Of a stretch of 64,000 nucleotides of DNA, positions 53,383 to 61,914 are shown in pieces; within the stretch, counting starts at the first letter, position 1; every line of letters starts with the position of its first letter. The stretch is from positions 144,761 through 208,760 of the forward strand of contig JAHDEM010000001.1 in assembly GCA_020628895.1 (NCBI GenBank), in the 5' to 3' direction. The notes below the pieces were generated by a model that saw only the letters and a program-made list of their open reading frames with translations, had not been told where the DNA came from and ran no database searches. A program made the position numbers and the translations under genes. Origin of the DNA: Candidatus Endobugula sp. (GTDB lineage Bacteria > Pseudomonadota > Gammaproteobacteria > Pseudomonadales > Cellvibrionaceae).

Positions 53383-54813
53383 TCAGCACGCTTTATGAAA
53401 AGCGTGCTGTAACATAATCAATTCCTCATAAAACTGTCCAGACAGCGATAAATTTTTCTGATCAGCAACATAGACGCCTTCTTCTGTCATTGACTGAACA
53501 TTAATGTCTACATCCGAGTGTAAACTCTCTTCAGTGACCGGTGTAACAGGAGACCCTAAAGAAAGATTATTTTGCTGTTGATCACTTAGAATCATATCGA
53601 AGTTATCTCGTTCAATATGAGTTTCCTCTTGCATGTTATTGAGTTCAACTGTAGCTAAATGTTCGGGTAAATCATCACCAATAGATTTGGCATAAGTTAA
53701 CAGAGTGTCTTCCGCTAATATGTACATATAAGCAAAAGGGAGCTTTTCTTGTTGGGAACGCACAATACGTCCAAGCACTTGCCGAAAGTATAATTCTGTT
53801 TTAATACGGCTTAGATAGCAGCAAAGCTGCAAACGGGGAATATTGGTGCCTTCACTGATCATACCGATGGCGATAATCCATTGAGAGTCAGAGTGTTCAA
53901 ATTCTTCAATAATACGATGGGCATGATTATCTTCATGGGAGACAACAATCGACGATTGATCTAATTCACTCTTGAGTAATGCTTTAATCCAATAGGCATG
54001 ATGAACGGATGAGGCCACAATTAAACCAGCTGCCTGTGGATTTTGTTGGCGAATAGACTGTAGCTTTTCAACGGATTGTTGCAGCATAAAGGTCACAATC
54101 GACGAGTGGTGTAGTAAGTCACTATAACGAACATCAGTATTCTCGAGTAACTCACCGATACTACCATATTCCTCGGGTTCATCGGCTCTATTAGTATGAC
54201 GAATTTGGTCATTATCAATGGCTACTACTTTAGGGATCCGGCACACGCCATCATGAATAGCTTGCGCGAGGGAATAGATATAATCACATTCGAGTTTACT
54301 GGGATCACCACTATAACGTGCGAGCGCAATCGGTAATTTATCGGAGCGCCATGGCGTACCTGATAACGCTAATGTATAGGCTGCACGTGAACGAATATTC
54401 CGTAGTATTTTCTCTCCCCATACATTTGCCAAATTGATATCGTGACCGCCACAGTGATGAATTTCATCAAAGATAACAAACACACGATATTCTCGAAAAA
54501 CATCCCAAAAACTACCGGATAAAAAGCTTAAACTGTGATAGGTAAGCACTTGCCCTGACGATCCCATCCGACCATTCATACGCTTTTCTGTGATCGCTTC
54601 GAGGTTGTGCTGAAAACTGTTGGTGACACTAATGGATGGCGTGAAGCAAATCACTAAATCAATTTTATCAAGATCAAACAAGCGACTGGCTAGATGTGCG
54701 GCCATCCGTGTTTTGCCAGCACCTGGTGTTGCCATCGCTAGAAAATCGGTCTGACCGAGTTGGTATTTCAGTAGCGCAGTGGTAATGCATTCATCTTGCC
54801 ACAATCTTAACAT
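53383..54813 (-). CDS. DEAD/DEAH-box (type III restriction-like) helicase
   Basis: ATPGAGKTRMAAHLA Walker A; VIFDEIHHCGG; QVLGRIVRSQ motif VI. Confidence 0.88.
   Translation of the reverse strand: MLRLWQDECITTALLKYQLGQTDFLAMATPGAGKTRMAAHLASRLFDLDKIDLVICFTPSISVTNSFQHNLEAITEKRMNGRMGSSGQVLTYHSLSFLSGSFWDVFREYRVFVIFDEIHHCGGHDINLANVWGEKILRNIRSRAAYTLALSGTPWRSDKLPIALARYSGDPSKLECDYIYSLAQAIHDGVCRIPKVVAIDNDQIRHTNRADEPEEYGSIGELLENTDVRYSDLLHHSSIVTFMLQQSVEKLQSIRQQNPQAAGLIVASSVHHAYWIKALLKSELDQSSIVVSHEDNHAHRIIEEFEHSDSQWIIAIGMISEGTNIPRLQLCCYLSRIKTELYFRQVLGRIVRSQQEKLPFAYMYILAEDTLLTYAKSIGDDLPEHLATVELNNMQEETHIERDNFDMILSDQQQNNLSLGSPVTPVTEESLHSDVDINVQSMTEEGVYVADQKNLSLSGQFYEELIMLQHAFHKAC
53384..53409. terminator. 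Hairpin ending copper island, overlapping helicase 3' end
   Basis: CAGCACGCTTT...AAAGCGTGCTG. Confidence 0.7.
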
Positions 54814-54830
54814 AGTGTTTCCTTCATTAA

Positions 54831-55361
54831 TTAGCAGGCTACGGTCTCGATCAACTTCTCAATCGCACGAATACGACCTAGCATGCGATAGTTTTCATCA
54901 ACAACCTGCTTAAACTGGGTTGTTGCAACGACCTCTAGCTCTGGATATTGGTCACGAATACGTCGATATTCTTCAATCTCACCCAATTGGCTCAACATGG
55001 TTTGTCGATAAGACTTTAATTCTTCGTGAAGTACACTGTTCTCTGCAGAAGCTGCTACGGGCGTTTTGGGTGTATCATCTAGCATTTTCTGCTGCGGCAT
55101 TGATTGTTGTGCGTAGTACTCAGCAAAATAGGGGCTTTTTTCAAAATAGTGCTTTTTACTTCCGGGTACTGATTTGCGGATTAAAACGCCTCTATTGACA
55201 AGTGTTGTAAATTTTCCATTGATCCAACGGCGTACTGCCGCGGCGTCAAGTTTGCCATCGGTACACTGCTCAATAAATTGGTCCCTAATCTCGGTGACAC
55301 GAATACGTGCTGATTGGGATTGATGCAATACCGTTAAAAGGATTCGATCTTTATTTTTCAT
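54831..55361 (-). CDS. Hypothetical protein, possible winged-helix N-terminus
   Basis: Co-directional 17 bp upstream of helicase; basic N-terminal region. Confidence 0.55.
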   Translation of the reverse strand: MKNKDRILLTVLHQSQSARIRVTEIRDQFIEQCTDGKLDAAAVRRWINGKFTTLVNRGVLIRKSVPGSKKHYFEKSPYFAEYYAQQSMPQQKMLDDTPKTPVAASAENSVLHEELKSYRQTMLSQLGEIEEYRRIRDQYPELEVVATTQFKQVVDENYRMLGRIRAIEKLIETVAC

Positions 55362-55422
55362 GAGTTGATTCTTGCGCCAAAAAAAGAGGATTATAGTCCG
55401 TGGTCTTTAAATCCTCAATCCC

Positions 55423-55440
55423 GACAATGAAAGGATTGTC
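55423..55440. promoter_or_regulatory. Candidate XRE-protein operator dyad
   Basis: GACAAT-gaaagg-ATTGTC in the divergent intergenic region. Confidence 0.5.
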
Positions 55441-55458
55441 ATTAATCGGTTGGGATAA

Positions 55459-55686
55459 ATGGAAAACCTTGAGGTATGTTTCGGTCAAAATGTGCGTAAG
55501 GCTCGGAGAAAACAGCGTATTTCTCAAGAGAACCTTGCATTAATTGCCGGCATCGATCGCAGTTATATGAGTAGGATAGAGCGAGGGATTGTCAGTATTA
55601 CCTTGCAGAAAGCCTATGTGATCGCCCAAGCCTTAGAATGCGATATAAAAGACTTGTTGCCGACAATGGCACAACTGAAGGGCTAG
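55459..55686 (+). CDS. XRE-family HTH regulator (restriction C-protein-like size)
   Basis: ISQENLALIAGIDRSYMSRIERG. Confidence 0.87.
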   Translation: MENLEVCFGQNVRKARRKQRISQENLALIAGIDRSYMSRIERGIVSITLQKAYVIAQALECDIKDLLPTMAQLKG

Positions 55687-55688
55687 TA

Positions 55689-55913
55689 TCAACAACAGCT
55701 ATTTTTATTGTCTGGTGCTAACTGAATAGGAGGACAGGGAACAGTGCCATAGGAGCAATAAACACAGCAATCACCCGCTTTAGGGCTAATAACTTCGCTA
55801 CATTCTGTGCACTCATAAAACCATTGGCATGCATCCGTCGGCATCGTTTCCTGTTTCGAGAACCCACAATTAGGGCAAGTAATGGTAGATTCTAACTGAT
55901 ATTCTGCATTCAT
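55689..55913 (-). CDS. GDCCVxC-motif protein (putative mercury-resistance associated)
   Basis: TCPNCGFSK; CTECSEVISPKAGDCCVYCSYG; adjacent to merP. Confidence 0.85.
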   Translation of the reverse strand: MNAEYQLESTITCPNCGFSKQETMPTDACQWFYECTECSEVISPKAGDCCVYCSYGTVPCPPIQLAPDNKNSCC

Positions 55914-55915
55914 GA

Positions 55916-56275
55916 TTATTGGTCTTTTCGAGTTGAAGGATAGCCCGTATTTTTTGTCGCTAGTGTTAAGTTTTCTAGCGTAACCTTCTCATCATCATAA
56001 GTGACTACAGCCTCCTTATTTTCTAAGCTAGTTTCTACAGTTTTAACGCCATTCACCGCTTCTAATGATTTCTGAACAGTGATAGGGCAAACAGGGCAAT
56101 TCATGTCAGGAACAGAGAGGGTAACGCGCTGTATGTCTGCCCACGATGGAGATGTGAAACTGATAGTAGATAAAATAAATACGGAAAAAATACGTTTCAT
56201 AATGACCTCTAGAAAAACCATAGTACCCAATAGGGGCTCAAAATTAATATGATAGATATGACCAACAACCCCCAA
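55916..56275 (-). CDS. merP: Periplasmic mercury-binding protein MerP
   Basis: VPDMNCPVCPITVQKSLEAVNGVKTVE; true start probably internal (MKRIFSVF). Confidence 0.88.
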   Translation of the reverse strand: MGVVGHIYHINFEPLLGTMVFLEVIMKRIFSVFILSTISFTSPSWADIQRVTLSVPDMNCPVCPITVQKSLEAVNGVKTVETSLENKEAVVTYDDEKVTLENLTLATKNTGYPSTRKDQ

Positions 56276-56562
56276 AATATGAGGCGATAATAGCGGCGGG
56301 TTTCAGGAATGGCACAAACACTTCCTTCTTTACACTGTGAGATCGGGCGATAAAGCTGCCAGCCGATATAGAGGTATAAGATAGCAAAAACACCAATAAA
56401 GTAGGGACGTACTGCATCAAATGCAGTTAACGTGCTAATCCAGGACCCAGTAACACCAAGAACCAATAATAGTAATGGTCCGATACAGCAGACACTTGCA
56501 CCAATTGCAGCAAATATACCGCCACCTAAAAGCCAGTTAGGCGAGCTTCTTTTCATAATCAT
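56209..56562 (-). CDS. merT: Mercury transporter MerT
   Basis: GASVCCIGPLLLLVLGVTGSWI. Confidence 0.9.
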   Translation of the reverse strand: MIMKRSSPNWLLGGGIFAAIGASVCCIGPLLLLVLGVTGSWISTLTAFDAVRPYFIGVFAILYLYIGWQLYRPISQCKEGSVCAIPETRRYYRLIFWGLLVISIILILSPYWVLWFF

Positions 56563-56577
56563 GACCTCTGCTTATGA

Positions 56578-56608
56578 GTATAAGTGCCGTACCCAAGTAC
56601 GGAGTCAA
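56578..56608 (-). promoter_or_regulatory. mer promoter/operator
   Basis: Minus strand TTGACT-CCGTACTTGGGTACGGCAC(19 bp)-TTATAC with CCGTAC/GTACGG dyad. Confidence 0.85.
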
Positions 56609-56620
56609 CTAACACGGCAT

Positions 56621-57007
56621 TTAATTCGTAATTAATGACTCAATTAAAGGGCAGTGGTTTCCATCAATATTCGAGTGGCATGCTTGAAGTAACTGTTTTA
56701 AGCTGTGTTCCAGTTGTTTTAGGTCGCTAATTTTTGTTTGAATGCTTTGCAGCTTATTTTCTGCTAATTGCTGGATATCTTGACAACTGTCAGTATTGAG
56801 CTGGATAAGAGTATTAATTTCGTTCAGTGTGAATCCTAGTGTTTGTGCACGTTTGATAAATAATAGTGCCGTGAGTGTTGACTCTGGGTATTGACGGTAG
56901 CCTTGGGTCGGTTTCTGCGGCTGAGTAATAAGTTGTTGCCGCTCATAGTAACGTACCGTTTCTACGGTTACATCTGCTGCTTTAGCGAGTTGGCTAATAG
57001 TGTACAT
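56621..57007 (-). CDS. merR: MerR-family regulator of the mer genes
   Basis: DVTVETVRYYERQQLI; C-terminal CHSNIDGNHCPLI. Confidence 0.87.
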   Translation of the reverse strand: MYTISQLAKAADVTVETVRYYERQQLITQPQKPTQGYRQYPESTLTALLFIKRAQTLGFTLNEINTLIQLNTDSCQDIQQLAENKLQSIQTKISDLKQLEHSLKQLLQACHSNIDGNHCPLIESLITN

Positions 57008-57021
57008 ATATCATGATTCCA

Positions 57022-57999
57022 TTAAATATCGTCGTTATGGTCAAAAAATTGTTCCATCTTTTCAAATAATACTAGTGCTGCGTTGTCAGTAAATTGCTGG
57101 CCTTCTTCAATGTATTCATGGACGGTAGCATCATTTTTCCAGCCGCCTTGTTTTTTGATAAGTCCAAAATCAACTTTTTCTCGAGCGGCAGACGTGGATA
57201 ATCCTCGGCGAAAGCTATGGCTACTCAACAGAGGAATAAAATCAAACCCACTTTCACTGCCTAATAGTTTAAGTATTTGATTAATAGAGCCTGGATTAAG
57301 CGGCTTTTCACCCAACTGATCCCAGCGATTAATCGATCGAAAAATGGGCCCTTTGGTGATAGCAGAAAGTTCCAACCAGTTTATAAGAGCTCTTACTGGG
57401 CAAATAGTTTCTCGTTCTGTTGACGGAATGGCACGTATGATACCTTCGCCTTCTTGGTCTGTTTTTGAGCGTGCTAATGTGATCACAACACCATCAGAGT
57501 GCCATTCAATGTCCTCGTATTGAATAGCAGCCAACTCGCTACGCCTAAAAGCCCCAAAAAAGGCGATTAGGATTAAGGCAACATCACGTGCTTTCTTTTG
57601 TGAATCCGGCTTTGCCTGTAATGTTTTAATGAGTGTCGCAATATGCTCTAAACGTAGGGCTTTCGCTTTTTGCTTGGGCTTACCGTGCTGACGTTGAATA
57701 CCTTTCATGGTCTTTTTGACCAATAAGCTCTGAGTGGGGTCGTTGAATCCTTGCGAGGCATGCCACTGACTGAGCGCTGATAAATGCAGTGATAGGCTCC
57801 TAGGGTTTAGTGTTTGTGCATTTTTAGTGAGATAAGTCAGGATGTGCTCTTCAGAGCAGGGGAGTTTTAACCCCCACTGCTGTACACGACGTACCGCCGA
57901 TTGATAAGTTTTACGAGTATTTTCCGAGGTTGCTGCCGTAATGTAGTGTTGCGGCGTAGCTCGTTTTATTTCATTCGCGGTGGTGCGTATTTCTCTCAT
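57022..57999 (-). CDS. Tyrosine recombinase, TnpS-like
   Basis: Catalytic region HSFRRGLSTSAA...GGWKNDATVHEYIE; divergent from KfrA-like gene. Confidence 0.87.
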   Translation of the reverse strand: MREIRTTANEIKRATPQHYITAATSENTRKTYQSAVRRVQQWGLKLPCSEEHILTYLTKNAQTLNPRSLSLHLSALSQWHASQGFNDPTQSLLVKKTMKGIQRQHGKPKQKAKALRLEHIATLIKTLQAKPDSQKKARDVALILIAFFGAFRRSELAAIQYEDIEWHSDGVVITLARSKTDQEGEGIIRAIPSTERETICPVRALINWLELSAITKGPIFRSINRWDQLGEKPLNPGSINQILKLLGSESGFDFIPLLSSHSFRRGLSTSAAREKVDFGLIKKQGGWKNDATVHEYIEEGQQFTDNAALVLFEKMEQFFDHNDDI

Positions 58000-58063
58000 T
58001 ATTGCTTGTCAGCCTATTTCCAGTGTTTTGTATCGTCTTACATTTGCCTAATCGTTTTTCCAT

Positions 58064-58103
58064 TATATAACATACGATAATATTGATTATAGTAAGTTAT
58101 ATA
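58064..58103. other. Candidate recombinase core site (rst-like dyad)
   Basis: TATATAACATACGATAAT-attg-ATTATAGTAAGTTATATA, 18-bp arms with 2 mismatches. Confidence 0.6.
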
Positions 58104-58134
58104 GACTAATTAATAAACAAATAAATATTGACAA

Positions 58135-58163
58135 TATTATGTAATATTACATAATACGTATTA
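58135..58163. promoter_or_regulatory. Overlapping palindromes upstream of KfrA-like gene
   Basis: TATTATGTAATATTACATAATA and TAATACGTATTA, both perfect. Confidence 0.6.
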
Positions 58164-58184
58164 CATTATGAAATATAACGAGTA

Positions 58185-59216
58185 ATGATTATGGCCAGAG
58201 CAGGCGTTACTTATACTGAAGTTGCTAAAGCAGCGGAAACATTAAAGCAGCAGGGCCAAGACCCAACGATTGAGCGTGTGCGCGGACTTTTAGGAACGGG
58301 TAGTAACAGCACGCTAAATAAGCATTTAAAGCAATGGAAAAACACACATCTTGAAGAAGGAAGCATCTCTGGCTTACCGGATGATTTGCTAAGAACGGTG
58401 AAGTCGCTTCATGAAAGCATTCAAGGTAATGCCGAGCTAAAGATTGAAGAAGTTACAAGAGAACTTAACGCTGTTATTGATGACCTTAGAGCTAAGCTTA
58501 CAGCGGCTCAAGAACAGAATAATAGACTTACCCATAACAATGAGCAGTTAACTCAACAAAGCGAAGAGTTAAGCAATCAATTAGAAATTGCCAATAAAGA
58601 CAACCTTACTTATCAGCTAAAACAAGAACAGCTAGAGCAAAATGTTACTCGTTTAACATCGGAATTAGCTGAGGAAAAAGGGAGCGCCAAACAACTACAG
58701 GCACATATTGAGCACTATCAAGAAAAAACAGCTGAGGATCGCCAGCAAGAAAGAAATCAACATCAATTAGCACAGCAACAGTCGCAGAATTATATTAATC
58801 AATTAACAGTTCAAGTCAACGAATTAACTAAGCAAATCTCAGTATTGCGCTCGCAAGAGGAAGAGAGTAGCACTGCTATCTCTAATTTAGAAAAAGAAAA
58901 AGTTGTATTGGCACAAAGACTTAATGAAGAAACCAATAAAAATGAAAATTTAAATGCCAATTTGACACTTAAAACTTCAGAAATTGAAAAACTGATAGAA
59001 ACAAAACAAAAATTGCAGGATGATTATAGATCAGCGTTTGCTGAAAAATCAGTCGCTGAAAAAGCAGTTGAACATCTATCAGTTACTCTTCAAAAAACTG
59101 AGTCTGACCTTGATGATGCGAAAGAACGCTTGCTGTTAGTAAGTGAAGAAAACAAACTCGTCATACAACAAAAAGCAGAAATGCAAGGTCAATTAAACCA
59201 GTTACAGAATTCGTGA
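58185..59216 (+). CDS. KfrA-like DNA-binding coiled-coil protein, TnpT-like
   Basis: N-terminal AAETLKQQGQDPTIERVRGLLGTGSNSTLNKHLKQW then long coiled coil. Confidence 0.82.
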   Translation: MIMARAGVTYTEVAKAAETLKQQGQDPTIERVRGLLGTGSNSTLNKHLKQWKNTHLEEGSISGLPDDLLRTVKSLHESIQGNAELKIEEVTRELNAVIDDLRAKLTAAQEQNNRLTHNNEQLTQQSEELSNQLEIANKDNLTYQLKQEQLEQNVTRLTSELAEEKGSAKQLQAHIEHYQEKTAEDRQQERNQHQLAQQQSQNYINQLTVQVNELTKQISVLRSQEEESSTAISNLEKEKVVLAQRLNEETNKNENLNANLTLKTSEIEKLIETKQKLQDDYRSAFAEKSVAEKAVEHLSVTLQKTESDLDDAKERLLLVSEENKLVIQQKAEMQGQLNQLQNS

Positions 59217-59240
59217 TAATGATTATTAGAGGGTAGTGAT

Positions 59241-59984
59241 ATGGCAACTAATAGTAAGATTGAATGGACAGAACAAACATGGAATCCTGTAACCGGTTGT
59301 ACAAAAGTATCGCCTGGTTGTAAGTATTGTTATGCTGAAGTTATGGCAAAACGTTTACAAGCAATGGAGGCGCCTGGATATGAGAATGGTTTTAGTCAAA
59401 TTAGCTTAATGTACGATCGATTAGATCAGCCTAAGCGACGTAAAAAACCAACAATATACTTTGTAAACTCCATGAGTGATTTGTTTCATGAAAGCGTGCC
59501 TGATGATTTTATTGACTTAGTCTTTGATACGATTTGGCAAACACCACGACACTCGTATCAGATACTCACAAAACGCTCTAAGCGCATGAGAGATTACTTT
59601 AAAAAGCGTTTGGTACCAGATAATGCATGGCTAGGGGTTTCGGTAGAAGATAAAGAGTATGGGGTACCAAGAATTGCAGACCTGCAAAACATTAATGCAA
59701 AAACTCGCTTCTTATCAGTCGAGCCACTTTTAGAAAAACTAGGGCGTATTCCATTAAAAGGCATTCATTGGGTGATTGTTGGTGGTGAGTCTGGTGTAAA
59801 AGCACGCCCAATGCGGGAAGAGTGGGTATTATCATTACGTGACCAATGTCGTCGCTATGAAATTGATTTCTTCTTTAAACAGTGGGGCAGCTGGGGTAAA
59901 GATGGAATCAAAAGAAATAAGTCTGCGAATGGTCGACAACTAGAGGGGCAAACATGGGATATGATACCAGCGATTGCCGTTTAA
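59241..59984 (+). CDS. DUF5131 / phage Gp37-Gp68 family three-Cys-motif protein
   Basis: IEWTEQTWNPVTGCTKVSPGCKYCYAEVMAKRLQ. Confidence 0.9.
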   Translation: MATNSKIEWTEQTWNPVTGCTKVSPGCKYCYAEVMAKRLQAMEAPGYENGFSQISLMYDRLDQPKRRKKPTIYFVNSMSDLFHESVPDDFIDLVFDTIWQTPRHSYQILTKRSKRMRDYFKKRLVPDNAWLGVSVEDKEYGVPRIADLQNINAKTRFLSVEPLLEKLGRIPLKGIHWVIVGGESGVKARPMREEWVLSLRDQCRRYEIDFFFKQWGSWGKDGIKRNKSANGRQLEGQTWDMIPAIAV

Positions 59985-60004
59985 AATAACGAGAGGGATT
60001 ATCA

Positions 60005-61180
60005 TTGGCAATTCCAGAACATTATATTGGTAGAGAGCAAGCACTTGTAAAGCATACGATATTAAAAGATTATATACTACGTTTATTTATGATTATTGGG
60101 CAATCAGGTGAAGCTACAATCAATTTTGTTGATTGTTTTGCTGGCCCGTGGTGCGAAGGAGATGCCGATCTAAAAGATACCTCTATCGGTATTTCTATCA
60201 ACGAAATCAACAAGGCTATCAATACTCTCAAAAAGAATAATAAAAGTGTTAAATTTAGGGCACTTTATATAGAAAAAGATGATGAAGCTTTCAAAAAACT
60301 GAATGCTTTCATTTCTAAATCATCACATCAGCAACTTGACGCTTCTTGTGTACAAGGCGATTACACCCAAAAAATAGATGAAATTGTTAGCTGGGCCGGA
60401 GATTATTTTACATTTTTCTTCATTGACCCCAAGGGATGGAAAGATGTTGTTAGCCCTGAGGTTTTACGCCCGCTATTACAAATCAAAAAATCCGAATTTT
60501 TAATCAATCTTATGTATGACTTCGCCAATCGAGCTGCCAGTATGAGTAAGCATATAGAAGATATTGAATCTCTAGTCGGTGAGAGAATTCATCTAACAGG
60601 TGAAGAGACATCTGATGTTCGTCAAAATATTTTTCTTAGTACATATTGTAAAAATATTAAATCAATCTATCAAACGGATAAGGCCAACAAAGTTCGTGCC
60701 TCTTATTTACCAATATATAGGCCTGGAAGTGAAAAAGTCCTTTATTTTTTAGTGTATTTTACTTCGCACCCAACAGGAATTAAAACGTTTAAAGAAACAT
60801 CTGAAAAAATGCTCTATGTTCAGCGAGTAACACAACAAGAAGTGAGACTAAAGAAGCAAGAAGAACAAAGAGGAACTGGAGATTTGTTTGGTTGCGATGA
60901 ATCACTAGAATTAACATCTGAAAAAAATAATAAGTACCAAGCTAAATATTATTTAGAAGATAAGCTTTCAGATGCTGAAGATATACTCATAGATATTGAC
61001 TGCTGGGCAGACTTTTTAGAGGAAAGTGGCTTATACCCAACTGATTTTCAACTTGCAATAAAAGAGTTATATCAGCAGGGCAGTGTTGTTAATATAGACT
61101 CTGATGTTAGCAGACGCAGAACACAATTTATTCAACCCAAATGGAAAAGCAAAAGTGAGCGTTGGAAAAAAATAAAATAG
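60005..61180 (+). CDS. tcmP: Three-Cys-motif partner protein TcmP
   Basis: INFVDCFAGPW, FFIDPKGWKDV, adjacency to DUF5131; TTG start assumed. Confidence 0.87.
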   Translation: MAIPEHYIGREQALVKHTILKDYILRLFMIIGQSGEATINFVDCFAGPWCEGDADLKDTSIGISINEINKAINTLKKNNKSVKFRALYIEKDDEAFKKLNAFISKSSHQQLDASCVQGDYTQKIDEIVSWAGDYFTFFFIDPKGWKDVVSPEVLRPLLQIKKSEFLINLMYDFANRAASMSKHIEDIESLVGERIHLTGEETSDVRQNIFLSTYCKNIKSIYQTDKANKVRASYLPIYRPGSEKVLYFLVYFTSHPTGIKTFKETSEKMLYVQRVTQQEVRLKKQEEQRGTGDLFGCDESLELTSEKNNKYQAKYYLEDKLSDAEDILIDIDCWADFLEESGLYPTDFQLAIKELYQQGSVVNIDSDVSRRRTQFIQPKWKSKSERWKKIK

Positions 61181-61215
61181 CTTTTCCAAAGACAATGTCT
61201 TATCACCAGAAACAC

Positions 61216-61851
61216 CTATTTTACACCAATATCTTCCCTACGTTCCTTCAGTGCTTGGCGCACTATTTGAATAGCGGATGATAAAAATAATCCTGACATA
61301 ATAGCTGCAACAATGAGGTCAGGCCATCGACTTGCTGTACTCCAAACACTCAATGCGGCAATCATAACGGCAACATTACCTATTGCATCATTACGCGAAC
61401 AAAGCCAAACGGAGCGGACATTTGCGTCTCCATCTTTGTATCGTACAAGAATCAACACACTGGCTAGGTTCGTCATAAGAGCTAAAAAACCAATGGCTCC
61501 CATGATCTCTGCTTGCGGTATATCCGCATAGAAAACACGGTAAAGAGTGGAGCCCAATACCCAGAACCCCATCAAGAAAAGACTAGCGCCTTTAAAAAGA
61601 GCCGCATTCGTGCGCACCTGGATTGACGCCCCGATCACTGCTAGTGAGATACCGTAAGTCAATGCATCCCCCAGAAAATCAAGCGCATCCGCTTGGAGCG
61701 CTTGTGATTTTGCCAGCTGTCCCGCTGTTATCTCAACGATAAACATGATCGCATTCAATGCGATAACAACCCACAAACGCCGCTTGTAATCCTCTGAAAT
61801 GCCATCAAACTTTGTATTATTTTCGCAACATTTAGCCATTGAAAGCTCCAT
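61216..61851 (-). CDS. Short cation diffusion facilitator-like transporter
   Basis: QALQADALDFLGDALTYGISL; SRNDAIGNVAVMIAALSVW. Confidence 0.85.
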   Translation of the reverse strand: MELSMAKCCENNTKFDGISEDYKRRLWVVIALNAIMFIVEITAGQLAKSQALQADALDFLGDALTYGISLAVIGASIQVRTNAALFKGASLFLMGFWVLGSTLYRVFYADIPQAEIMGAIGFLALMTNLASVLILVRYKDGDANVRSVWLCSRNDAIGNVAVMIAALSVWSTASRWPDLIVAAIMSGLFLSSAIQIVRQALKERREDIGVK

Positions 61852-61873
61852 CAGTTGTAATCAATTTGATGGC

Positions 61874-61904
61874 AGTATAATATCTCTAGCGACTAGAGGT
61901 TCAA
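61874..61904 (-). promoter_or_regulatory. MerR-type promoter for the CDF gene
   Basis: TTGAAC-19 bp-TATACT with CTCTAG-TCG-CTAGAG dyad in spacer. Confidence 0.82.
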
Positions 61905-61914
61905 GGTATTTTTT

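Noticed and set aside
58185-59216. SMC/defence-type coiled-coil ATPase
   Set aside because: No Walker motifs; N-terminus is KfrA-like DNA-binding, so a TnpT/KfrA role is more likely.
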